Origin: Acidimicrobiales bacterium
Lineage (GTDB): Bacteria; Actinomycetota; Acidimicrobiia; Acidimicrobiales; Poriferisodalaceae
Length of the DNA stretch: 43,168 bases
Direction of reading: 5' to 3'
Assembly: GCA_004214275.1 (NCBI GenBank)
Contig: SGYJ01000002.1
Location: 1-43,168, forward strand
The position numbers and the translations under genes were made by a program. Below the pieces are notes generated by a model. That model made no database searches. It was not told the DNA's origin and saw nothing but the letters and a program-made list of their open reading frames with translations. This document shows positions 37,534 to 43,168 of the stretch, piece after piece. The number at the start of each line of letters is the position of its first letter. The first letter of the stretch is position 1.

Positions 37534-38332
37534 CGTAGATGCCGTGCGGAGCAACTTTTAGAATCTTGCTGTGGCCGGAATCTGGGAGGACCCGTGTGAG
37601 TTGATGCGCTTCACCACCATTAACAAAGGCAGCGATTGTTGGTCCCGAACCGCTAAGCCAGGCAGCGGACGCGCCGTTGTCGAGAGCAATCTGTAATGCC
37701 CGAGCTGACTCGGGTGCAGCTGCGAGACGTGTTGGTTGATGAAGATCGTCGATGCAACATTGCCGCATCGCTGCGAGATCACCAGAAGCAATCGCTGCAA
37801 CCAAAACCGAACTTCTGCCTAGGGCTTGGGTAGCAACTTCGAACGGGACCGAAGTCGGCAGCTGATTTCTCGAAGAATCGGTAGAAGTTTTTTCATCAGG
37901 GATCCATACCACTACGTCCAACTGAGATGGGCACTTCAAGCGAACGACCGCGTTCTCGTTAGTGGCCGTGACGCTGCCAAAGATCGAAGCAGCGACGTTG
38001 TCCGGGTGCCCCTCAAGTTCTGCTGATCGCGCTAGTAGGTCAGCGAAGTGGATTGAACCGGATCTTTGTAATGAAGCTGCTGCCAGGCCAGCTACGCGAG
38101 CCGCGCCTGAAAACCCGAGTCCTTTGCCTGGCGGGATTAGAGTTTCCCCAAACAAGGGTCCTTCCCCGCCACCCTTTATAAAAGACGTAGTGGCAGGGTG
38201 ATTCTCGTCGAGTTTTGTGGCCTGCCCTTGAGGTTCACCTACGTCTAAGTGAAAGGGCAAGTCAAGGGCAACCGCCAGGCAGTCGAAACCGGGCCCGATA
38301 TTCGCGGAAGATGCAGGGATAGTTACACGCAT
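37526..38332 (-). CDS. thrB: Homoserine kinase
   Basis: This 268-residue GHMP kinase phosphorylates homoserine in threonine synthesis. The N-terminal motif PASSANIGPGFDCLAVAL and the C-terminal AAWLSGSGPTIAAF are ThrB signatures. The central ATP-binding loop reads PPGKGLGFSGAARVAG, where most relatives have a GLGSSAAA core, so one serine is replaced. The rest of the fold is intact. The gene converges with leuS and overlaps it by 8 bp. No homoserine dehydrogenase or threonine synthase gene is nearby. Confidence 0.88.
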   Translation of the reverse strand: MRVTIPASSANIGPGFDCLAVALDLPFHLDVGEPQGQATKLDENHPATTSFIKGGGEGPLFGETLIPPGKGLGFSGAARVAGLAAASLQRSGSIHFADLLARSAELEGHPDNVAASIFGSVTATNENAVVRLKCPSQLDVVVWIPDEKTSTDSSRNQLPTSVPFEVATQALGRSSVLVAAIASGDLAAMRQCCIDDLHQPTRLAAAPESARALQIALDNGASAAWLSGSGPTIAAFVNGGEAHQLTRVLPDSGHSKILKVAPHGIYVS

Positions 38333-38390
38333 CCAAGGCAGCGTACAGTTCTATAGTCAGCTGAGAACAGAGTTGGGGAGGGTTAGTGCT

Positions 38391-40031
38391 ATGGCGCACG
38401 GCGGGAAATTGGTGGCCAAAGTCTTGAAGGCCGCTGGAGTGGACTGCGTGTTCACTCTGTCCGGAGGCCATGTCATGGGGATATACGACGGGTGCCTCGA
38501 TGAGGGTATTGAAGTTGTCGATGTCCGACACGAGCAAGCTGCTGTTCATGCTGCTGATGCTTGGGCTCGTCTCCACCCTGGAAAGGTTGGTGTGGCAATT
38601 CTTACTGCGGGGCCGGGTGTTACTGACGGCGTTACGGGTGTAGCGAATGCGTGGCGAGCCAATTCGCCAATCTTGGTCATCGGTGGGCAAGGACCATTTC
38701 GTCACACACGACGCGGCTCTTTGCAGGAAATGGATCATGTTGCGCTGATAAAGCCAATATCTAAATGGGCTGAAGCCTGCTATCAGACTTCGCGGATCGG
38801 CGAATACATGGAAGCAGGCATCCGTGCCGCTCTTAGCGGAGTTCCTGGCCCAGCGTTTCTTGAGATCCCTATGGACGTGCTCCATGGAGAAGTGGATCTA
38901 GAAGAAATCCGAGTTCCGAAGTTCCGTGACTACAGGGTTGCGTCGACTTCACCGAGGCATCTCATAGCGGAAAGCGTCGATTTACTTTCCAAGGCCGCAA
39001 CACCAATGGTCATGGCCGGAACTTCACTTAAGTGGAGCGAAGGAGGCGAGCACCTAGCAAATTTTCTGGAGAAAACAGGCATCCCCTGTTTTGTAAATGG
39101 AATGGCCAGGGGGGAGATCTCTTGGGAACACCCTTCGTTCCTTTCTCTGACGCGAAAGGAAGCGCTCGAAAAATCAGATTTAGTGATCCTCGCAGGGACT
39201 CCTTTAGATTTTCGGATGAAATTTGGCCGGTCAATTCCGCCCGCGGCTGTGATTATTCAAATGGACATAGATGAGACTTTGATAGGCGATAATCGAGCGG
39301 CGGACCTTGGACTTGTCGGCAACATCGGGATGAATTTCCAATTGATGACTCAAGAAATAGAGGATCGAGATGTGCCGGTTGATGTCTCGAGATACCGGGA
39401 TCAGTTGCGTGAACGTGAACAGCAACTTGATAACGCTCGACGCGATCAAATGGATAGTGAGGAGGTACCAATCGACCCCCTCCGTTTGTGCCGTGAAATA
39501 GCTAGCTGTGTATCCGATGACATGATTGTCATAGGAGATGGTGGTGACATTGTCGCCCAGGCATCCAAAGTCATCCAGGTGCCACGCAATGGTACCTGGA
39601 TGGATCCGGGACCCCTGGGAACACTTGGGGTCGGGATGCCCTTTGCTTTAGCGGCTCAGAAAGCTCACCCCGACAAACGTGTGCTCATTGTGTATGGAGA
39701 TGGTTCGTTTGGCCTCAATGGATTCGAATTCGACACTGCAGTCCGTTTCGACCTTCCGATTGTCGGGATTGTCGGCAACGATGCTGCGTGGGGTCAGATG
39801 ATGAGACCTCAAGAGATGCTCTACGGAGAAGACCGTCTTGTAGCAGTTGAGTTGAACCGAACCAGATACGACCTGGTTGTCGAAGCTTTAGGTGGGCATG
39901 GCGAACATGTTGTAACGCCAGGGGAAATAGCGCCAGCTATTACACGAGCGTTCGAGTCCGGCAAGCCAGCATTGGTAAACGTAGAAATTCGACAGGACCG
40001 GACTGGAATGAAGGGTTCCACTTATGTCTAA
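38391..40031 (+). CDS. ilvG: ThDP-dependent enzyme, acetolactate synthase-like (IlvG type)
   Basis: This 546-residue enzyme starts at ATG 38391, just after a GGGGAGGGT ribosome binding site; the TTG at 38373 is unlikely. The catalytic glutamate is E48 in RHEQAAVHAADAW. The C-terminal ThDP/Mg motif is GDGSFGLNGFEFDTAVRFDL, followed by IVGNDAAWGQMM. N-terminal FTLSGGHVMGIYDGC and LTAGPGVTDGVTGVANA match mycobacterial IlvG (Rv1820). Relatives also include 2-hydroxyacyl-CoA and oxalyl-CoA lyases, so the substrate is open. No small regulatory subunit gene is next to it. The gene symbol is tentative. Confidence 0.8.
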   Translation: MAHGGKLVAKVLKAAGVDCVFTLSGGHVMGIYDGCLDEGIEVVDVRHEQAAVHAADAWARLHPGKVGVAILTAGPGVTDGVTGVANAWRANSPILVIGGQGPFRHTRRGSLQEMDHVALIKPISKWAEACYQTSRIGEYMEAGIRAALSGVPGPAFLEIPMDVLHGEVDLEEIRVPKFRDYRVASTSPRHLIAESVDLLSKAATPMVMAGTSLKWSEGGEHLANFLEKTGIPCFVNGMARGEISWEHPSFLSLTRKEALEKSDLVILAGTPLDFRMKFGRSIPPAAVIIQMDIDETLIGDNRAADLGLVGNIGMNFQLMTQEIEDRDVPVDVSRYRDQLREREQQLDNARRDQMDSEEVPIDPLRLCREIASCVSDDMIVIGDGGDIVAQASKVIQVPRNGTWMDPGPLGTLGVGMPFALAAQKAHPDKRVLIVYGDGSFGLNGFEFDTAVRFDLPIVGIVGNDAAWGQMMRPQEMLYGEDRLVAVELNRTRYDLVVEALGGHGEHVVTPGEIAPAITRAFESGKPALVNVEIRQDRTGMKGSTYV

Positions 40032-40053
40032 ACGTGGTGTAGGTGCTTAGAGC

Positions 40054-40740
40054 GTGTGCGGAAGGTTCGTTTCTACTGCTCCGATGTCGAAATTACAGAC
40101 TCTATTTTCGACGCAGCCCTCGAATCACGATCTGACTCCGAGCTATAACGTTGCTCCATCTGCAGAGGTGCATGGGGTCGTCGCTGCGGGCGATTCCCGG
40201 GAACGCAAGATAGAAATGTTTCGGTGGGGCCTAGATCCGAAGTGGCAGAACGCCGAGTCGACTTCGCCACTGCTGATCAACGCTCGTTTCGAAACCGTTG
40301 ACGTCAAACCCACATTTTCCGACGCTTTCAAGTATCGACGTTGTTTGGTGCCGGCTGACGGATTTTTTGAATGGCAAGGGCGGCCAAAACGTACTCCCCA
40401 GCGACCCTTTTATATCCACAAGTCGAATCATGAGCAGTTAGTCATGGCAGGGATTTGGGAACCGGGACCGTTGGAAGGTCGAGCTTCTGTGATCATCTTG
40501 ACGAGAGAATCGGACACCTTTATGTCCGACATTCATAATCGAATGCCGCTAACACTCACCACTTCTGTTTGGGATGATTGGTTGGATCCGGCCATGGGTG
40601 ACATTGGGGCCCTTAAACACCTGATCATGAGACAGCCGACCGAAGCATTCGACGCGCACCAAGTAGATCCCAAAGTAGGAAATCCTCAACATGATCGGCC
40701 TGAGAACATACTTCCTGTTCCAACCGACACTCTTTGGTGA
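40054..40740 (+). CDS. SRAP-domain protein (YedK/HMCES family)
   Basis: This 228-residue protein starts at GTG 40054, which places the catalytic cysteine at position 2 (M-C-G-R-F) as the family requires. It covalently shields abasic sites in single-stranded DNA in known relatives. Other active-site residues are present: the asparagine in SYNVAPS, the glutamate in DGFFEWQ and the histidine in IHNRMP. The length is usual. It follows the IlvG-like gene by 22 bp and converges with the HIT gene, whose stop is 9 bp away. Confidence 0.94.
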   Translation: MCGRFVSTAPMSKLQTLFSTQPSNHDLTPSYNVAPSAEVHGVVAAGDSRERKIEMFRWGLDPKWQNAESTSPLLINARFETVDVKPTFSDAFKYRRCLVPADGFFEWQGRPKRTPQRPFYIHKSNHEQLVMAGIWEPGPLEGRASVIILTRESDTFMSDIHNRMPLTLTTSVWDDWLDPAMGDIGALKHLIMRQPTEAFDAHQVDPKVGNPQHDRPENILPVPTDTLW

Positions 40741-40749
40741 TATTTGAAC

Positions 40750-41148
40750 TTAGCTTTCAAGTGCCGATTTGATTGACTCCGCGGCCTTTTCGAGGTCTGC
40801 GGTATCGACGGAGTCGGAAGCTAAGGAAAAATCCATGTCTGACATTGTGTTAGCCGGAATCAGATGGATGTGCATATGCGGTACTTCGAATCCCGCAATT
40901 ATCATTCCGATGCGTTGACTGCCGAATACCTGCTTTTGCGCCGCCCCGATTCGGTCAGCTACTTCGAAGAGGTGTTGTCGTAGGTCGGAAGGAACATCAA
41001 GCCATTGGTCGATTTCGTCTCGAGGTACCACCAAGGTGTGCCCATACGCGAGTGGGTTGATGGACATAAAGGCAACGCAGCGATCATCCTCCCAGACAAA
41101 AGTCCCTGGTAAATCGCCTTTGATAATCATTGTGAAAACGGATGCCAT
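40750..41148 (-). CDS. HIT-family nucleotide hydrolase/transferase
   Basis: This 132-residue protein carries the histidine triad H91-x-H93-x-H95 in PHMHIHLIP. The N-terminal part (SVFTMIIKGDLPGTFVWED) and the central INPLAYGHTLVVPR segment are typical of the Hint/FHIT-type branch. It probably cleaves AMP-linked or dinucleoside polyphosphate substrates. The ATG at 41148 lies only 3 bp from the earliest possible start of the divergent phosphatidyltransferase gene. Confidence 0.92.
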   Translation of the reverse strand: MASVFTMIIKGDLPGTFVWEDDRCVAFMSINPLAYGHTLVVPRDEIDQWLDVPSDLRQHLFEVADRIGAAQKQVFGSQRIGMIIAGFEVPHMHIHLIPANTMSDMDFSLASDSVDTADLEKAAESIKSALES

Positions 41149-41151
41149 GAA

Positions 41152-41757
41152 ATGAAGCCTACGATGCAGAACATGTCTGAGCAGCAGTTACCGTGGCGAC
41201 CGTTCACGGTTCCAAACTTGATCAGTCTTATTCGACTCGGTTGTATCCCTGTATTTTTGTGGCTCCTCTTTTCAGTTGAAGATCGTTGGGCAGCAGCCCT
41301 TCTCCTCGGCGCCTTAGGTGCGTCTGACTGGGTTGACGGCTATATCGCTCGAAGATTCGACCAGATCAGTGAACTCGGAAAGATCTTGGACCCGACAGCG
41401 GATCGACTCATGCTGCTCGTGGGAATTTTTGCTATCTGGGTTGACGGTTCCGTGCCTGGCTGGATCGCCTGGTTGGCTCTCGTCAGGGAGGGTTTGGTAG
41501 CTGTGGCCGCATTGTTGCTAGCTGCTCTCGGCGCTAGAAAAATCGAAGTGACATGGTGGGGTAAGACTGGCACCTTCCTACTTATGTTCGCATTCCCCTT
41601 TTTCTTGGCGGGGGAGAGCGATGTGTTTGTGGCAAGTTTTTTTGCCGTTGGAGCTTGGGTTTGTGTTATCGCTGGACTGCCAATTCACTACTGGTCAGGG
41701 CTGACATATGTTCCTGCGGCCAGAGAGGCGCTGCGACAGGGCCGCGCCGGCCGATAA
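41152..41757 (+). CDS. pgsA: CDP-alcohol phosphatidyltransferase (PgsA-like)
   Basis: This 201-residue membrane enzyme carries the CDP-alcohol phosphotransferase motif as SDWVDGYIARR ... ELGKILDPTADR, with all the conserved D, G, A, R and D positions. About five to six hydrophobic helices follow. It probably makes phosphatidylglycerophosphate or a related phospholipid. The position before gcvH matches mycobacterial pgsA2 (Rv1822), which supports but does not prove the substrate. Start choice is uncertain: ATGs at 41152, 41164 and 41173 are all in frame, and none has a clear ribosome binding site. Confidence 0.88.
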   Translation: MKPTMQNMSEQQLPWRPFTVPNLISLIRLGCIPVFLWLLFSVEDRWAAALLLGALGASDWVDGYIARRFDQISELGKILDPTADRLMLLVGIFAIWVDGSVPGWIAWLALVREGLVAVAALLLAALGARKIEVTWWGKTGTFLLMFAFPFFLAGESDVFVASFFAVGAWVCVIAGLPIHYWSGLTYVPAAREALRQGRAGR

Positions 41758-41769
41758 CCGTAGGTCCAC

Positions 41770-41788
41770 CACCTCTCTTGGTGGGATA
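41770..41788 (+). other. Short hairpin between pgsA and gcvH
   Basis: A 6-bp inverted repeat CCACCA ... TGGTGG surrounds a 7-base loop within the 41-bp gap before gcvH. There is no U-tract, so termination is doubtful. It may be an mRNA processing or stability element, or chance. Confidence 0.3.
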
Positions 41789-41798
41789 GGTTGGGCAT

Positions 41799-42191
41799 AT
41801 GGATTCGCCTGTTGAACTCCGATATTCGAGAGACCATGAATGGGTGCGCATGGAAAGTTCCTTAGCGCGTATTGGTATTACCGATTTTGCTCAAGATGCC
41901 CTTGGGGATGTGGTGTATGTGGAACTTCCTGAGGTTGGATTGGTGGTGACGGCAAACTCTGCTTTCGCTGAGATTGAGTCGACGAAGTCTGTATCTGATG
42001 TGTTCGCCCCCGTGTCGGGGGAGGTCATAGAGGTCAACGATGTCTTAGAAGAACGCCCCGAACTAGTCAATGAGGAACCCTATGGTGATGGTTGGATCTG
42101 CGTGATTCAACCTAGCGCCGAAGCTGAACTTGACGAATTGATGGATTCTGAGAGTTACAAATCGTTTGTTGTTGAAGAGAGTGAGGAGTGA
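41799..42191 (+). CDS. gcvH: Glycine cleavage system H protein
   Basis: This 130-residue lipoyl carrier shuttles the aminomethyl group in the glycine cleavage complex. The lipoylated lysine is K63 in IESTKSVSD. The opening RYSRDHEWV and the DALGDVVYVELPEVG stretch are standard. No gcvT or gcvP gene is in the window. It is followed after 3 bp by the GarA-like FHA gene, as in mycobacteria (Rv1826-Rv1827), where GarA controls glutamate and 2-oxoglutarate enzymes. Confidence 0.96.
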   Translation: MDSPVELRYSRDHEWVRMESSLARIGITDFAQDALGDVVYVELPEVGLVVTANSAFAEIESTKSVSDVFAPVSGEVIEVNDVLEERPELVNEEPYGDGWICVIQPSAEAELDELMDSESYKSFVVEESEE

Positions 42192-42194
42192 TAA

Positions 42195-42659
42195 ATGAAT
42201 CAATCATGTGAAGCGTGCGGACATTCAAATGCCGCCGGATCACGGTTCTGCTCCAGTTGTGGCCGACCAATGAGTTCTGCGGAAGAGGCCAGCACCGAGG
42301 CGCTTGAGCCACTTAGCGATGGTGTCGAGAGTGTCGACTTCCAAACTCCTTCAACAGGCGCGGCAATGGTTGTTGCAAGCGGACACCAGGCCGGCACCCG
42401 TTATGCGATTACTTCTGAATTGATTACCGTCGGCCGCCACCCTGATAGTGACGTATTTCTCGACGACATCACCGTTTCGCGACGTCACGTTGAGTTATCA
42501 ACAAGTAACACGGGACACGTGATTCGCGATGTCGGGTCGTTGAACGGAACGTACCTCAATGGGGAGCGTCTAGGAGACAGCGAAGTATCGCTTACCAATG
42601 GCGACGAATTGCAGATCGGTAAGTTCAAACTGCTTTATCTCGTTTCTTCGAGTACTTGA
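42195..42659 (+). CDS. FHA-domain protein with N-terminal zinc ribbon (GarA-like)
   Basis: This is a 154-residue protein. A zinc ribbon (C5, C8, C19, C22) is followed by a 40-residue acidic linker and an FHA domain (about 68-150). Phosphothreonine-binding residues are conserved: G80-R81, S95, R96 and H98, and N117-G118 in GSLNGTYLNG. Position after gcvH matches GarA (Rv1827). Classical GarA/OdhI has an N-terminal double-threonine motif that is phosphorylated and then bound by its own FHA domain; I cannot find that motif here. GAGGAG before the ATG (42184-42189) is a good ribosome binding site. Confidence 0.88.
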   Translation: MNQSCEACGHSNAAGSRFCSSCGRPMSSAEEASTEALEPLSDGVESVDFQTPSTGAAMVVASGHQAGTRYAITSELITVGRHPDSDVFLDDITVSRRHVELSTSNTGHVIRDVGSLNGTYLNGERLGDSEVSLTNGDELQIGKFKLLYLVSSST

Positions 42660-42698
42660 AGACGGGTTAGTGTCGAACATCCCAACTAAGGTCTGAGC

Positions 42699-43168
42699 AT
42701 GATTGAGATGGAGTTGCTGGGGGTTCAAGTTGAGTTGCCATCCAACAGTCCGCTCTTGTTATTAAGAGAAACCGAAGGGCAGGGCAGGGTGCTGCCCGTT
42801 GTTATTGACACTCCTGAGGCTCACGCTATTCATCGAGGAATTGAGGGAATTCGTCTGGCCCGACCCCTGACGCACGATTTGCTCGTCACGATGTTAGAGG
42901 AGCTGCAGGCCACTGTTATCGGAGTTGTGGTTACGGAGCTTCGCGAGCGAACTTTTTTTGCTGAAATCGAGCTTCAGGTGGCGGGTGAAAGCCGTACGAT
43001 TTCCGCTAGGCCTAGTGATGCAATAGCGATTGCTGTTCGCACAGACACCCCAATTTATGCTTCAGAAGATGTTCTTGCTGAGGCCGGGCAAGTTATTGAG
43101 GAACACCCATCCGATGGAGGTTCCGACAACGATCCGGATGAGCTGCTTGATGAGTTCAAACAGTTTTT
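42699..43168 (+). CDS. DUF151 bifunctional-nuclease family protein, 3' truncated by the window edge
   Basis: From ATG 42699 the frame stays open to the end of the window, giving 156 residues with no stop. The sequence shows the family's conserved features: an opening MIEMELLGVQVE, LPVVIDTPEAHAI, THDLLVTMLEEL, and SARPSDAIAIAVRTDTPI. Members have been described as bifunctional DNase/RNase; the mycobacterial one is Rv1829. The C-terminal end is becoming acidic (SDNDPDELLDEF), so only a short tail is likely missing. In mycobacteria a MerR-type regulator (Rv1828) stands between garA and this gene; it is absent here. Confidence 0.92.
   Translation, partial: MIEMELLGVQVELPSNSPLLLLRETEGQGRVLPVVIDTPEAHAIHRGIEGIRLARPLTHDLLVTMLEELQATVIGVVVTELRERTFFAEIELQVAGESRTISARPSDAIAIAVRTDTPIYASEDVLAEAGQVIEEHPSDGGSDNDPDELLDEFKQF

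Noticed and set aside
38262-38885. A 207-codon minus-strand frame
   Set aside because: It overlaps both the thrB start and the IlvG-like gene and shows no family features.

Overview
The window looks like a chromosomal segment of an actinobacterium of intermediate GC, roughly 50% by eye. I would place it near the Acidimicrobiia. That is inferred from gene content and gene order only; no ribosomal RNA gene is present. Two blocks match gene orders known from Mycobacterium tuberculosis. The first (about 1-22,400) runs tlyA-nadK-recN-steA-steB/mctB-like-pyrG-nudix-xerD-scpA-scpB-rluB ... cmk-der, corresponding to Rv1694-Rv1713. The second (about 38,400-43,168) runs ilvG-like, pgsA-like, gcvH, garA-like, DUF151, corresponding to the Rv1820-Rv1829 neighbourhood.

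Layout. 1-6,801: a tightly coupled operon (TlyA, NadK, RecN, SteA, a SteB/MctB-like protein, a family 2 glycosyltransferase and a MraY/WecA-like membrane transferase). 6,916-11,270: CTP synthase, Nudix hydrolase, XerD, an HD-domain protein and a two-helix membrane protein. 11,288-12,286: trpS on the minus strand. 12,410-14,665: condensin genes scpA and scpB, then rluB. 14,747-18,476: prephenate dehydrogenase, a fused AroA-Cmk, and PlsC. 18,488-19,522: ispH on the minus strand. 19,591-22,370: a PDZ/radical-SAM DUF512 protein and the GTPase Der, followed by a 69-residue zinc-ribbon membrane protein and tRNA-Pro(GGG). 22,845-24,748: a minus-strand unit of an FAD reductase, a 38-codon small ORF and a LOG-family protein. 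25,108-28,678: class Ia ribonucleotide reductase nrdAB, behind a 359-bp intergenic region with a good promoter. 28,705-34,594: methylmalonyl-CoA mutase (mutA, mutB) and its chaperone MeaB on the minus strand, with one plus-strand membrane gene between them. 34,729-38,332: leuS and thrB, which overlap tail to tail. 38,391-43,168: an IlvG-like ThDP enzyme, SRAP protein, HIT protein, CDP-alcohol phosphatidyltransferase, GcvH, a GarA-like FHA protein and a truncated DUF151 nuclease.

Most of this is core housekeeping: chromosome maintenance (RecN, XerD, ScpAB, SRAP), envelope and division (SteA/SteB, the lipid-linked sugar pair, PlsC, PgsA), translation (TlyA, RluB, Der, LeuS, TrpS, tRNA-Pro), nucleotide supply (NadK, PyrG, Cmk, NrdAB), and propionate or odd-chain carbon entry (MutAB, MeaB). 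I see no mobile element, prophage, CRISPR array or antiphage island. The items most worth a second look are the GT2/MraY-like pair embedded in the SteAB operon, an unlisted 38-codon ORF that fills the gap between the reductase and LOG genes, the AroA-Cmk fusion, the GarA-like protein with a zinc ribbon in place of the usual phosphothreonine tail, and paired palindromes over the nrdAB promoter.
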